From NCBI RefSeq assembly GCF_019655855.1, contig NZ_BPFX01000034.1, positions 13,580-77,579 on the forward strand: DNA of 64,000 bases, read 5' to 3'. This DNA comes from Pseudomonas paralcaligenes (GTDB lineage: Bacteria > Pseudomonadota > Gammaproteobacteria > Pseudomonadales > Pseudomonadaceae). The notes below the pieces were generated by a model. It did no database searches. It was not told where the DNA came from and saw only the letters and a list, made by a program, of their open reading frames with translations. Position 1 is the first letter of the stretch; every line of letters starts with the position of its first letter. This document shows, piece by piece, positions 1 to 10,095 of this stretch. Position numbers and translations under genes: made by a program.

Positions 1-674
1 TAGTGGTCGAACTCGTCCCAGCCGCCCATTTCCTTCCAGCGGTTGACGATGCCGCAGAACAGCTCGGCGGTCTTCTCCGTGTCGTAGCGCGCGGAATGCG
101 CTTCCTTGCCGTCGAACTCGATGCCGGCGGCCTGGCAGGCCTTGGCCAGCACGGTCTGGCCGTAGGCGAGGCCGGCCAGGGTGGCCGTGTCGAAGCTGGA
201 GAAGGGATGGAAGGGGTTGCGCTTGAGGTCGCAACGGGCCACGGCGGCGTTGAGGAAGCCGAGGTCGAAGCTGCTGTTGTGGCCGACCAGGATGGCGCGC
301 TTGCAGCCGTTGGCCTTGATCGACTTGCGCAGGCCCCGGAAGATTTCGGTCAGCGCATGTTCCTCGCTCACTGCCATGCGCAGCGGGTGATCGAGTTTGA
401 TGCCGGTGAACTCCAGCGCCGCCGCCTCGATGTTGGCACCCTCGAAGGGCTCGATGCGGAAGAAGTGGGTGTGGTCCGGGTAGAGGAAGCCGCCTTCGTC
501 CATGGCGACGGTAGTGGCGGCGATCTCCAGCAGCGCGTCGGTGGCGGCGTTGAAGCCGCCGGTCTCCACGTCCACCACCACCGGCAGGTAGCCGCGGAAG
601 CGCGCGGCCATCGGGTGGCGTGGGCCGGACGGCAGGCTGCCGTCGAGTTCGTCGTCGAAGTTGTCTTCGCTCAC
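1..674 (-). CDS. rnt: Ribonuclease T, truncated by the window edge inside its last codon
   Basis: RNase T is a DEDDh 3'-5' exoribonuclease that trims tRNA CCA ends and the 3' ends of stable RNAs. All three exonuclease motifs are visible: VDVETGG (D35, E37), a HNSSFDLGF segment, and [10 protein letters not shown] with the catalytic His. The GTG start at 674 overlaps the pyrC stop as GTGA, so the two genes are translationally coupled. From this start 224 codons are present, which matches the usual Pseudomonas length. The final two bases in the window are TA, so the stop codon (TAA or TAG) is most likely cut by one base. An internal Met at codon 22 is a less likely start, because the coupled GTG gives the family length. 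Confidence 0.93.
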   Translation of the reverse strand, partial: MSEDNFDDELDGSLPSGPRHPMAARFRGYLPVVVDVETGGFNAATDALLEIAATTVAMDEGGFLYPDHTHFFRIEPFEGANIEAAALEFTGIKLDHPLRMAVSEEHALTEIFRGLRKSIKANGCKRAILVGHNSSFDLGFLNAAVARCDLKRNPFHPFSSFDTATLAGLAYGQTVLAKACQAAGIEFDGKEAHSARYDTEKTAELFCGIVNRWKEMGGWDEFDH

Positions 675-1717
675 GCTTGGTCCTCCAGCAGGCGCCATTG
701 CAGCTTCTCGCCGGCGCGCAGCGGAATCACCCGGTTCTCGCCCAGCGGCAGTTCGCTCGGGCCGGTCCATTCCTCGCGTACCAGGGTGATGCGGTCGGTG
801 TTGCGTGGCAGGCCGTAGAAATCCGGGCCGTGCAGGCTGGCGAAACCTTCCAGCTTGTCCAGCGCCTGGCGCTGCTCGAAGGCCTCGGCATACAGCTCGA
901 TGGCAGCGTGCGCGGTGTAGCAGCCGGCGCAGCCGCAGGCGGCTTCCTTGGCATGCTGGGCGTGCGGCGCCGAGTCGGTGCCGAGGAAGAATTTCGGGTT
1001 GCCGCTGGTGGCGGCGTCCAGCAGGGCTTCCTGATGGGTGTTGCGCTTGAGGATCGGCAGGCAATAGAAGTGCGGACGGATGCCGCCGACCAGCATGTGG
1101 TTGCGGTTGTACAGCAGGTGGTGGGCGGTGATGGTGGCGCCGACGTTGGCCGGTGCGCCCCTGACGAACTGCGCCGCGTCGCCGGTGGTGATGTGCTCGA
1201 ACACCACCTTCAGCGTCGGGAAACGCTCGACCACACGAACCAGATGCTCGTCGATGAAGCGCTTCTCGCGGTCGAACACGTCCACGTCGGCGCGGGTCAC
1301 CTCGCCATGTACCAGCAGCGGCAGGCCGACCTCGGCCATGGCTTCCAGCACCGGGAAGATGTTGTCGATGCTGGTGACGCCGGAATCGGAGTTGGTGGTG
1401 GCGCCGGCCGGATAGAGCTTGGCGGCGTGGACGAAGCCGCTGGCCTTGGCGGCGCGCACGTCTTCGGCGGAAGTCTTGTCGGTGAGGTAGAGCACCATCA
1501 GCGGTTCGAAGCGGCTACCGGCTGGGCGGGCGGCCAGGATGCGCCCGCGATAGGCCTCGGCCTCGGCGGCGTTGCGCACCGGCGGCACTAGGTTGGGCAT
1601 GATGATGGCGCGGGCGAAGGTCCGCGCGACATCGCGGACGGTGTGCTGCAGGACGGCACCATCGCGCAGATGGATGTGCCAGTCGTCTGGGCGCAGCAGG
1701 GTAATGCGGTCGGACAT
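671..1717 (-). CDS. pyrC: Dihydroorotase, class II
   Basis: Zinc amidohydrolase that cyclises carbamoyl-aspartate to dihydroorotate in pyrimidine synthesis. The 348-aa product matches the E. coli-type class II enzyme in length. Metal-site residues are in place: H14 and H16 in the DWHIHLRDG opening, K100 (the carboxylated lysine) in [10 protein letters not shown]137 in LLVHGEV, H175 in FEHITT and D248 in GTDSAPH. It is followed with a 4-base overlap by rnt, the same pair I recall in P. aeruginosa. Its ATG lies divergent to motY with about 120 bp between them. Confidence 0.96.
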   Translation of the reverse strand: MSDRITLLRPDDWHIHLRDGAVLQHTVRDVARTFARAIIMPNLVPPVRNAAEAEAYRGRILAARPAGSRFEPLMVLYLTDKTSAEDVRAAKASGFVHAAKLYPAGATTNSDSGVTSIDNIFPVLEAMAEVGLPLLVHGEVTRADVDVFDREKRFIDEHLVRVVERFPTLKVVFEHITTGDAAQFVRGAPANVGATITAHHLLYNRNHMLVGGIRPHFYCLPILKRNTHQEALLDAATSGNPKFFLGTDSAPHAQHAKEAACGCAGCYTAHAAIELYAEAFEQRQALDKLEGFASLHGPDFYGLPRNTDRITLVREEWTGPSELPLGENRVIPLRAGEKLQWRLLEDQA

Positions 1718-1778
1718 GGGGATTCCCGGCAGGTAAAACGTGGGCGAATGCTACCAGTTTTGCGGCTTCCACGACCTA

Positions 1779-1805
1779 TCAAGTTTCCGGCGCCGCTGCC
1801 GATAC
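1779..1805 (+). promoter_or_regulatory. Sigma-28 (FliA) promoter of motY
   Basis: TCAAGTTT (1779-1786), an 11-base spacer, then GCCGATAC (1798-1805). The flagellar sigma-28 consensus is TAAAGTTT-N11-GCCGATAA, so the spacing is exact and only two positions differ. It sits about 37 bp upstream of the motY start, which fits a late flagellar gene and supports the MotY assignment independently of the protein sequence. Confidence 0.8.
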
Positions 1806-1841
1806 GGGCTATGAAAGCCGTATCTCCCCACGGAGCCGATC

Positions 1842-2801
1842 TTGCGCCAGCCCAGCCTCCTCCTGCTCAGCCTGTTTGCCAGCCTGCCCTGGTGCATGCC
1901 GGCCGCGGCCATCACGTTCCAGACGCGCATGGAGAGCGTGGAGTGGAAGGTCGAGGGTGACCAGTTCGAATGCCGCCTGAGCCAGCCGATCGCCGATTTC
2001 GGCAGTGGCGAGTTCGTCCGCCGCGCCGGCGAGCAGGCAACGTTCCGCCTCAAGGCCCGCGAACGCTGGATGGGCGCCGGCTCGGCGACGCTGCTGGCCG
2101 CCGCCGCGCCGTGGCAGCCGGGCAGGGGGGACATCAACCTCGGTGCGCTGAGCGTCGGCAGCGGCGACGTGCCGTTCAACAGCAGCCAGGAACAGGCCGG
2201 GCGCCTGCTCACCGGCCTGATGGAGGGCCGCAGCCCTCTGGTACGCCACCGCACCCTGCAGGGCGGCGACAGCCTGGAGGTGCGGTTGCTGCCGGTCAAG
2301 TTCAACCAGGCCTACAACGACTACCTCAAGTGCACGGTCGGCCTGTTGCCGGTCAACTTCGACCAGATCCGCCAGACCCAGCTCGGCTTTCCCGGCGGCA
2401 CCACCCTGGAACCCCTGGCCCAGGCCAAACTCGACATTATCCTGGATTTCATGAAGGCCGACCCGAGCGTCAACCGCATCCAGCTCGACGGCCATGCCGA
2501 CAACTCCGGCAACCGCCTGACCAATCGCGACGCCTCGCGCCGCCGCGCGGTGGCGGTGGAAGAGTACCTACGGGCCCACGGCGTCCCGGCCGAGCAGATC
2601 ATCGTCCGCTTCCATGGCGAGCGTTACCCGCTGGTGAAGAACAACAGCGCGGCCAACCGGGCGAAGAACCGCCGGGTGACCATGACCCTGTCTCGCGAGC
2701 CCGTGATCGAGCCGGCCCCCGAGGCCCAGTCGCCGGCCGCTCCCGCCCCGACGGAGCCGACGCCCGCCGCCGGAACGTCGGGTCCGTCCTCCGCATCCTG
2801 A
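1842..2801 (+). CDS. motY: MotY-like flagellar T-ring protein with OmpA-type peptidoglycan-binding domain
   Basis: The 319-aa product has a Sec signal peptide (hydrophobic LLLLSLF run, cleavage probably after PAAA near residue 22). An N-terminal MotY-type beta domain follows (about 25-155), then an OmpA/MotB-like domain (about 165-290) with LDGHADNSGNRL and NRAKNRRVT. MotY forms part of the T ring around the basal body and helps seat the stator. The start is TTG at 1842 with a GGAG about 7 bases upstream; the first in-frame ATG would remove the signal peptide. A FliA promoter lies directly upstream. The C-terminal 30 residues are a Pro/Ala-rich low-complexity tail. Same neighbours (pyrC, argG) as P. 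aeruginosa motY, as I recall them. Confidence 0.85.
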   Translation: MRQPSLLLLSLFASLPWCMPAAAITFQTRMESVEWKVEGDQFECRLSQPIADFGSGEFVRRAGEQATFRLKARERWMGAGSATLLAAAAPWQPGRGDINLGALSVGSGDVPFNSSQEQAGRLLTGLMEGRSPLVRHRTLQGGDSLEVRLLPVKFNQAYNDYLKCTVGLLPVNFDQIRQTQLGFPGGTTLEPLAQAKLDIILDFMKADPSVNRIQLDGHADNSGNRLTNRDASRRRAVAVEEYLRAHGVPAEQIIVRFHGERYPLVKNNSAANRAKNRRVTMTLSREPVIEPAPEAQSPAAPAPTEPTPAAGTSGPSSAS

Positions 2802-2877
2802 AGTCGCCTGGGCAAATAAATCTGTCGCTTTGTCGCTAGTGTCTGTCGCGCCCCTGTAAATCATTCCGCACGGCCGG

Positions 2878-2883
2878 TAGAAT
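2878..2883 (+). promoter_or_regulatory. Candidate -10 element of argG
   Basis: TAGAAT lies 37 bases upstream of the argG ATG and matches the TATAAT consensus at five of six positions. No good -35 is seen at 17 bases (TGTAAA), so the promoter may be activator-dependent or the call may be wrong. Confidence 0.35.
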
Positions 2884-2920
2884 CCCCGGTTTTCCGTACA
2901 ACCCCCTGGAGTTGATTGGC

Positions 2921-4138
<1,218 letters not shown>

Positions 4139-4162
4139 TAAGCTGAACGCACCGAGCCAGAC

Positions 4163-4195
4163 GAACCCCGGCCACGAGCCGGGGTTCTGTTTTTA
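4163..4195 (+). terminator. Rho-independent terminator of argG
   Basis: 10-bp perfect stem GAACCCCGGC / GCCGGGGTTC with a 5-base loop, followed by TGTTTTT. It lies 25 bases after the argG stop. Confidence 0.92.
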
Positions 4196-4230
4196 TAAGC
4201 CCGCACACGGGCAACGATGAGGAAAAACCG

Positions 4231-4623
4231 ATGAGACTGCTACATACCATGCTGCGCGTGGGCGACATGGACCGTTCCATCACCTTCTACACCGAGGTGC
4301 TGGGCATGACCCTGCTGCGCCGCAAGGAGTACCCGGACGGCCAGTTCACCCTGGCCTTCGTCGGCTACGGCAACGAGGCCGAGAACAGCGTGATCGAGCT
4401 GACCTACAACTGGGGCGTGGACCGGTACGAACTGGGCACTGCCTACGGCCACATCGCCCTGGAAGTGGAAGACGTCTACAAGGCTTGCGAGGACATCCGT
4501 TCCCGTGGCGGCAAGATCACCCGCGAGCCGGGCCCGATGAAGCACGGCACCAGCATCCTGGCCTTCGTCGAAGACCCGGACGGCTACAAGATCGAACTGC
4601 TGTCGCCCAAGCGCAACGACTGA
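4231..4623 (+). CDS. gloA: Lactoylglutathione lyase (glyoxalase I)
   Basis: Isomerises the methylglyoxal-glutathione hemithioacetal to S-lactoylglutathione in the cytosol. At 130 aa it is the short bacterial form. All four metal ligands known from E. coli GloA fall at the same residue numbers: H5, E56, H74 and E122. The short form without the eukaryotic insertions is usually Ni/Co-activated; that is inference from the family. The ribosome site GATGAGGA is 9 bases upstream. It follows argG, as in P. aeruginosa. The partner glyoxalase II (gloB) is also in this window, about 14 kb away. Confidence 0.95.
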   Translation: MRLLHTMLRVGDMDRSITFYTEVLGMTLLRRKEYPDGQFTLAFVGYGNEAENSVIELTYNWGVDRYELGTAYGHIALEVEDVYKACEDIRSRGGKITREPGPMKHGTSILAFVEDPDGYKIELLSPKRND

Positions 4624-4670
4624 GACGCGCTCGCCGCCTTTTTGCATGAGCTGAGAGTTGGTGCTCAAAA

Positions 4671-4698
4671 ATTGACTATCAATGGATGATTGGTCAAT
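4671..4698. promoter_or_regulatory. Palindromic AT-rich element upstream of the secreted multi-Ig gene
   Basis: ATTGAC ... CAAT-GGATG-ATTG ... GTCAAT: a 6-bp outer and 4-bp inner inverted repeat in the only AT-rich stretch of the area. A possible -10 (TATAGT, 4720-4725) lies downstream. It could be an operator. No known regulator site is recognised. Confidence 0.3.
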
Positions 4699-4756
4699 TA
4701 CTTGACGATTTTGGGTTGCTATAGTCGCCGCCCCACAACCTTTCAAGGACGAAAAG

Positions 4757-6466
4757 ATGTTCAAGCAGTGGTGTCGACTCCTGCTGGTCGTGCTCGGCAC
4801 GGCCGGCCTTTTCAGCTCACCCGCCCAGGCAACCCTGCCGCTGCAGGGCAAATCCACCATTTCCGGCCAGGTCTTCGACGTCGACGGTCGCCCTCTCGAG
4901 GGTGTGACCGTGCAGGTGCGCGAGGGCATCATCCTCAAGCGCGGCCAGAAGGCCATTACCAATCCTGGCGGCCTGTTCACGCTCCAGGGCATCGTGCCGA
5001 CCCAGACCCTCTTCCTGAGCTTCGAGAAGGAGGGCTTCACCTCGACTCAGGGAACCGTGAGCCTGGTGCAGAAGGTGCCGACCGGGAAATGGCTTCCGCG
5101 CTATGAGTACAAGCTGCTGCGCGAGGCCACCATCAAAAAGACCCTGCTCAAGCGCGGTGCGGTGCAATCTCTTGACCCGGTTCTCGGCGGCACGCTGGAC
5201 GAGGCCGGTTTCAAGGTCAGCTTCAGCCCGGACAGCCTGACCGGCAACGCCGGCCAGCCGGTGCAGGTGGTGATCACGCCGGTCGACGTCTCGACCGCCG
5301 CGATCAACGGTGCTCCGGGTGAATTCGGTGCGCGTACCGCCGATGGCCGCCTGGAGACGCTGGAGTCTTTCAGCATGGCGGACTTCAGCCTGTACCAGGG
5401 TTCCAACAAGGTGAACCTGAAGCCGGGAAGCACCGCCGACATCGAGCTGCTGCTGCCGGCGAACACCCGCCTGCAGGAAGGCGATGTCACCCCGATGTGG
5501 CATTTCGATACTGTCAGCGGGCTCTGGCAGGAGGAAGGCACCGGCCATGTGGCTGCCTCCACGTCGCAGCCCAATCGACTGGCCGTGTTCGCCACCGTTG
5601 CGCATTTTTCCTGGTGGAACAGCGATCAGGTGATCACTCTCGCCGAAGTCAGAGGGCGGGTGGTCGACCAGATCGGCCAGCCGGTCGCCGGTGCCAGCGT
5701 TTCTTCCCAGGGCGTGGACTATAACGGCAGCACCAATCCGGTACTGACCGATGCCAACGGCTACTACTGTCAGAAGGTGAAAGCCGATTCCGTCAGTGCT
5801 CTGCGGGCCAATCGCGTTATCCAGGGCATCAGCTTGAACTCGCCCACACAGCAGGTGCAGGCCGGCGCCGCAGGCAGCCTGTGTGCGAGCGGCAGTGCGG
5901 TTGTGGTGGCCGACCTCGTGCTGCCGGCCGGACTGGCTTGTGTGAGTGGCACCGTTCTGGACGGCTCTGGCCAACCGGTTTCGGGCGTGACCGTCTTCGC
6001 CAGCTCGGGCTCCCACACGCAGAGCGATGCCCATGGCGCGTTCCAGCTGAGCGTGATGGAGCTGGCCCAGGCCGTGATCTACGCCGCGGGCTACCCGTCC
6101 CAGACTGTAGCGGCGCCGGCCGCAGGCGCGCCCTGTGCCACAGTGACCCTGCAGCCGGGCGGCTCCAATAGCGCTCCCGCCTGCGTGAGCGGTTTCGTCT
6201 ACCAGTGCGACCTGTCGAACCGTCGAGAAGACGTGCAGCTGTTCGCCCGGGATGTCTCCAACTCGACGCCGCTGGGCACTTCCGCGCCCACTGATCTCGA
6301 TGGCAACTATTGCATCGACAACCTGCCGGCCAATCTGCAGATCAAGGTGGGGCCGGTGAACTCCAGCATCGACGAAGGCATCGAGCTGAACAGCGGTAAT
6401 GGTGGCGGCAGCTGCGCCGCCAATACCTGCAACGCGGTGCCGCCGATGGACATCTGGTGCTACTGA
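4757..6466 (+). CDS. Secreted protein with repeated carboxypeptidase-regulatory-like Ig domains
   Basis: 569 aa with a clear signal peptide (LLLVVLGTAGLF, cleavage after AQA near residue 26). Four carboxypeptidase-D regulatory-like beta-sandwich repeats share the pattern ISGQVFDVDGRPLEGVTV / GLFTL. They start near residues 34, 297, 393 and 478. Between the first and second lies a 130-residue segment resembling CILP/FAM171-type modules (SFSPDSLTG, PMWHFDTVSGLWQEEG, ATVAHFSWWN). The C-terminal third is Cys-rich (about ten Cys), suggesting disulfides in the periplasm or outside the cell. No catalytic motif, lipobox or sorting signal is visible, so the role is unknown. It has an AT-rich upstream region and its own terminator, so it is probably monocistronic. 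Confidence 0.75.
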   Translation: MFKQWCRLLLVVLGTAGLFSSPAQATLPLQGKSTISGQVFDVDGRPLEGVTVQVREGIILKRGQKAITNPGGLFTLQGIVPTQTLFLSFEKEGFTSTQGTVSLVQKVPTGKWLPRYEYKLLREATIKKTLLKRGAVQSLDPVLGGTLDEAGFKVSFSPDSLTGNAGQPVQVVITPVDVSTAAINGAPGEFGARTADGRLETLESFSMADFSLYQGSNKVNLKPGSTADIELLLPANTRLQEGDVTPMWHFDTVSGLWQEEGTGHVAASTSQPNRLAVFATVAHFSWWNSDQVITLAEVRGRVVDQIGQPVAGASVSSQGVDYNGSTNPVLTDANGYYCQKVKADSVSALRANRVIQGISLNSPTQQVQAGAAGSLCASGSAVVVADLVLPAGLACVSGTVLDGSGQPVSGVTVFASSGSHTQSDAHGAFQLSVMELAQAVIYAAGYPSQTVAAPAAGAPCATVTLQPGGSNSAPACVSGFVYQCDLSNRREDVQLFARDVSNSTPLGTSAPTDLDGNYCIDNLPANLQIKVGPVNSSIDEGIELNSGNGGGSCAANTCNAVPPMDIWCY

Positions 6467-6498
6467 TGGCCTAGCTCGATTCGCTGAGCGACACCAAG

Positions 6499-6531
6499 AA
6501 ACCGATACCAGTCGCCTGGTATCGGTTTTTT
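6499..6531 (+). terminator. Terminator after the multi-Ig gene
   Basis: Stem ACCGATACCA / TGGTATCGGT with a 6-base loop, followed by a T run (GGTTTTTT). It lies about 35 bases past the stop codon. Confidence 0.9.
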
Positions 6532-6556
6532 CATGTTTTGCCTGGCTGAAACAGAA

Positions 6557-6587
6557 AGCACGCCGCGACTTGGCGTCGCGGCGTGCT
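6557..6587 (-). terminator. Terminator at the end of the yej-fabI unit
   Basis: 12-bp stem GCACGCCGCGAC / GTCGCGGCGTGC with loop TTGGC. Read on the minus strand it is followed by TTTCTGTTT, so it probably ends the fabI transcript. The plus-strand T content (TTCTTT) may make it bidirectional. Confidence 0.8.
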
Positions 6588-6642
6588 TCTTTGCGCTATT
6601 CGGCGAGTTTCGTCACGGCGAGTTTCGTCTCCGAGCCGGAGA

Positions 6643-7437
6643 TCACTCCTCGATGGCGCCCATGGCGGTGGTGTTGAAGCCGCCGTCGACGTAGAGGATT
6701 TCGCCGCTGATGCCCGAGGCCAGGTCGGAGCAGAGGAAGGCTCCGGCGTTGCCGACTTCCTCGATGGTTACGTTGCGGCGCAGCGGGGTCTGTTTCTCGT
6801 TGGCGGCGAGCATCTTGCGGAAGCTCTTGATGCCGCTGGCCGCCAGGGTACGGATCGGGCCGGCGGAGATGGCGTTGACGCGGGTGCCTTCCGGGCCGAG
6901 GCTGCCGGCCAGGTAGCGCACGCCGGCCTCCAGGCTGGCCTTGGCCATACCCATCACATTGTAGTTGGGCATGGTGCGCTCGGCGCCCAGGTAGGAGAGG
7001 GTGAGGATGCTGCCGTTGCGGCCCTGCATCAGCTCGCGGCCGGCCTTGGCCAGGGCCACCAGGCTGTAGGCGCTGATGTCGTGGGCGATCTTGAAGCCTT
7101 CGCGGGTGGTGACTTCGGTGAAGTCGCCGTCCAGCTGGTCGCCCGGGGCGAAGCCGACGGAGTGGACGATGCAGTCCAGGCCGTCCCATTGCTTGCCCAG
7201 TGCTTCGAAGACCTTGGCGATCTCCTCGTCGCTGGCGACGTCGCAGGGGAAGCACAGCTCGGGGTTGGAGCCCCAGCCGGCGGCGAACTCTTCGACGCGG
7301 CCCTTGAGCTTGTCGTTCTGGTAGGTGAAGGCGAGCTCGGCGCCCTCGCGGTGCATGGCGGCGGCGATGCCCGAGGCGATGGACAGTTTGCTGGCCACGC
7401 CAACGATCAGTACGCGCTTACCGGCGAGAAAACCCAT
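6643..7437 (-). CDS. fabI: Enoyl-[acyl-carrier-protein] reductase (NADH)
   Basis: Last reductive step of each fatty-acid elongation cycle. 264 aa, short-chain dehydrogenase fold. The nucleotide-binding [11 protein letters not shown] segment near residue 13 and the catalytic set Y149, Y159 and K166 ([19 protein letters not shown]) correspond to E. coli Y146/Y156/K163. The start ATG lies only five bases after the yejF stop, with AGAGGAA as ribosome site, so fabI is probably the last gene of the peptide-transporter operon. The same order is known in P. aeruginosa (PA1806 region, from memory). Confidence 0.96.
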   Translation of the reverse strand: MGFLAGKRVLIVGVASKLSIASGIAAAMHREGAELAFTYQNDKLKGRVEEFAAGWGSNPELCFPCDVASDEEIAKVFEALGKQWDGLDCIVHSVGFAPGDQLDGDFTEVTTREGFKIAHDISAYSLVALAKAGRELMQGRNGSILTLSYLGAERTMPNYNVMGMAKASLEAGVRYLAGSLGPEGTRVNAISAGPIRTLAASGIKSFRKMLAANEKQTPLRRNVTIEEVGNAGAFLCSDLASGISGEILYVDGGFNTTAMGAIEE

Positions 7438-7442
7438 GTGCG

Positions 7443-9071
7443 TTATTCCTCTTTCAGTGAGTCGGCGGTCGTCGGAGCCATGAAGGCGGCTTCCAGCAAC
7501 TGCCGGGTATAGGGGTGCTGCGGCGTGGCGAACACCTGCTCGGCCGGCCCCTGTTCAACCACCTTGCCCTGTTTCACCACCATCAATTGGTGGCTCAGGG
7601 CCCTGACCACCGCCAGGTCGTGGCTGATGAACAGGTACGTCAGGTTGTACTTGGCCTGCAGCGAGCGCAGGAGTTCCACCACCTGGCGCTGCACCGTGCG
7701 GTCGAGCGCCGAGGTGGGCTCGTCCAGCAGGATCAGCGCCGGTTTCAGCACCAGTGCCCGGGCAATGGCGATCCGCTGCCGTTGCCCGCCGGAAAACTCA
7801 TGGGGGTAGCGGTGCCGGGTATCCGGGTCCAGTCCCACCTCCTTGAGCGCGTCGATGACGGCCTGTTCCTGCTCCTCTTCGCTGCCCATGCCGTGGATGC
7901 GCAGGCCCTCGCCGACGATCTGGCCCACGCTCATGCGCGGGCTGAGACTGCCGAAGGGGTCCTGGAAGACCACCTGCATCTGCCGCCGCAGCGGCCTCAC
8001 GGCCTTCTGCGACAGCCCGTCCAGCGCCTGGCCCTGGAAGCGGATAGCGCCCTGGCTGCCGAGCAGCCGCAGGATCGCCATGCCGAGGGTGGATTTGCCG
8101 GAACCACTCTCGCCGACGATGCCCAGGGTCTGGCCCTGGGGCAGGCTGAAGTCGATTCCGTCCACCGCCTTCACATGGTCGACCGTGCGCCGCAGCACGC
8201 CCTTCTTGATCGGGAACCACACGCGCAGGTCGTCCACTTCCAGCAGCGGCGCGCCGGCGGGGTTGGCCGCAGGCTCGCCGCTGGGCTCGGCGCCGAGCAG
8301 TTCCCGGGTATAGGGATGCTGCGGAGCGCGGAACAATTCGTCACACGACGCCTGTTCGACGATGCGACCGCGCTGCATGACACATACGCGGTGGGCGATT
8401 CTTCGCACCAGGTTGAGATCGTGGGTGATCAGCAGCATGGACATGCCCAGGCGCGCCTGCAGGTCCTTGAGCAGGTCGAGGATCTTCAGCTGCACGGTGA
8501 CGTCCAGCGCCGTGGTCGGTTCGTCGGCGATCAGCAGCTCCGGCTCGTTGGCCAGGGCCATGGCGATCATCACCCGCTGGCGCTGGCCGCCGGACAATTC
8601 GTGGGGGTAGGCCTTGAGGCGCTTGGCCGGTTCGGGGATGCCGACCAGTTCCAGCAGTTCGATGATCCGCGCGCGCGCCGGCTCGCCGCTCAGGCCCTTG
8701 TGCCAGGCCAGGATTTCGCCGATCTGCTTGCCGATGCTGTGCAGCGGGTTGAGCGAGGTCATCGGCTCCTGGAACACCATGGCGATGTGGTTGCCGCGGA
8801 TGCCGCGCAGCTTCTCCGGCGGCAGCTTGAGCAGGTCCTGCTCGCCGTAGCGGATGCTGCCGGCCGGGTGGCGGGCCAGCGGGTAGGGCAGCAGGCGCAG
8901 GATGGAGTGGGCGGTGACCGACTTGCCGGAGCCGCTCTCGCCGACCAGGGCCAGGGTCTCGCCGCGGCGGATGTCGAAGCTGACGCCTTCGATCACCCGC
9001 TGGGCCTTGTCGCCGGATACGAACTCGACGGCCAGGTCGCGCACTTCGATCAGGTTGTTCGGATCGGTCAT
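7443..9071 (-). CDS. yejF: Oligopeptide ABC transporter, duplicated ATP-binding subunit (YejF-type)
   Basis: 542-aa fusion of two ABC ATPase domains. Each half has a Walker A GESGSGKS, a Q-loop ([20 protein letters not shown]), a signature ([16 protein letters not shown]) and Walker B ([24 protein letters not shown]). C-terminal oligopeptide-type extensions ([18 protein letters not shown]) follow both halves. It powers import through YejB/YejE. The ATG at 9071 lies one base after the yejE stop with AGGAAATG upstream; an in-frame ATG at 9095 inside yejE is less likely. It is followed immediately by fabI. Confidence 0.93.
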   Translation of the reverse strand: MTDPNNLIEVRDLAVEFVSGDKAQRVIEGVSFDIRRGETLALVGESGSGKSVTAHSILRLLPYPLARHPAGSIRYGEQDLLKLPPEKLRGIRGNHIAMVFQEPMTSLNPLHSIGKQIGEILAWHKGLSGEPARARIIELLELVGIPEPAKRLKAYPHELSGGQRQRVMIAMALANEPELLIADEPTTALDVTVQLKILDLLKDLQARLGMSMLLITHDLNLVRRIAHRVCVMQRGRIVEQASCDELFRAPQHPYTRELLGAEPSGEPAANPAGAPLLEVDDLRVWFPIKKGVLRRTVDHVKAVDGIDFSLPQGQTLGIVGESGSGKSTLGMAILRLLGSQGAIRFQGQALDGLSQKAVRPLRRQMQVVFQDPFGSLSPRMSVGQIVGEGLRIHGMGSEEEQEQAVIDALKEVGLDPDTRHRYPHEFSGGQRQRIAIARALVLKPALILLDEPTSALDRTVQRQVVELLRSLQAKYNLTYLFISHDLAVVRALSHQLMVVKQGKVVEQGPAEQVFATPQHPYTRQLLEAAFMAPTTADSLKEE

Positions 9072-9072
9072 C

Positions 9073-10092
9073 TCATTTCCTCGGGTCGAAGGCATCGCGG
9101 GCGGCTTCGCCGATGAACACCAGCAGGCTGAGCATCAGGGCCAGCACGGCGAACGCGCTGATGCCGAGCCAGGGCGCCTGCAGGTTGGCCTTGCCCTGGG
9201 CCACCAGTTCGCCCAGCGAGGGTTCGCCGGCCGGCAGGCCGAAGCCGAGGAAGTCCAGCGAGGTGAGGGTGCCGATGGCGCCGGTGAGGATGAAGGGCAT
9301 GAAGGTCATGGTCGAGACCATGGCGTTGGGCAGGATGTGGTGGAACATGATGCCGCCGTTGCCCATGCCCAGGGCGCGGGCCGCGCGCACGTACTCCAGG
9401 TTGCGGCCGCGGAGGAACTCGGCGCGCACCACGTCGACCAGGCTCATCCACGAGAACAGCAGCATGATGCCCAGCAGCCACCAGAAGTTGGGCTGCACGA
9501 AGCTGGCCAGGATGATCAGCAAGTAGAGCACCGGCAGGCCCGACCAGACTTCCAGGAAGCGCTGCCCGGCCAGGTCGACCCAGCCGCCGTAGTAGCCCTG
9601 CAGGGCGCCGGCCAGCACGCCGATGAGCGCGCTGGCCAGGGTCAGCGCCAGGGCGAACAGCACCGACACGCGGAAGCCGTAGATCACCCGCGCGAGCACG
9701 TCGCGGCCCTGGTCGTCGGTGCCCAGCCAGTTCTGCGCCGAGGGCGGCGCGGGGGCCGGCACCTGCAGCTCGTAGTTGATGCTGGAGTAGCTGAACGGGA
9801 TCGGCGGCCAGACCATCCAGCCGTCCTTCGCCGCGATCAGTTCCTGGATGTAGGGGCTCTTGTAGTTGGCCTGCAGCGGGAACTCGCCGCCGAAGGCGGT
9901 CTCCGGGTAGCGCTTGAGCACCGGGAAGTACCACTCGCCGTCGTAGCGCACGGCCAGCGGCTTGTCGTTGGCGATCAGCTTCGCGCCCAGGCTGAGCACG
10001 AACAGGGCGAGGAACAGCCAGAGCGACCACCAGCCGCGCTTGTGGGCCTTGAACAGGGCGAAGCGGCGTCGATTGAGGGGAGAGAGCTTCAT
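9073..10092 (-). CDS. yejE: Oligopeptide ABC transporter permease (YejE-type)
   Basis: 339 aa. One N-terminal membrane segment (about 22-40) is followed by a periplasmic stretch and five further segments of the BPD_transp_1 fold. The EAA coupling loop is EYVRAARALGMGNGGIMFHH. A long periplasmic insertion after TM1 is typical of YejE/OppC permeases. It starts four bases after the yejB stop and ends one base before the yejF start. It should pair with YejB as the heterodimeric channel. Confidence 0.93.
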   Translation of the reverse strand: MKLSPLNRRRFALFKAHKRGWWSLWLFLALFVLSLGAKLIANDKPLAVRYDGEWYFPVLKRYPETAFGGEFPLQANYKSPYIQELIAAKDGWMVWPPIPFSYSSINYELQVPAPAPPSAQNWLGTDDQGRDVLARVIYGFRVSVLFALALTLASALIGVLAGALQGYYGGWVDLAGQRFLEVWSGLPVLYLLIILASFVQPNFWWLLGIMLLFSWMSLVDVVRAEFLRGRNLEYVRAARALGMGNGGIMFHHILPNAMVSTMTFMPFILTGAIGTLTSLDFLGFGLPAGEPSLGELVAQGKANLQAPWLGISAFAVLALMLSLLVFIGEAARDAFDPRK

Positions 10093-10095
10093 CGA

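Noticed and set aside
4702..4725. TTGACG ... TATAGT as a sigma-70 promoter for the multi-Ig gene
   Set aside because: The spacer is only 12 bases, too short for a normal promoter; TATAGT may still serve with another -35.
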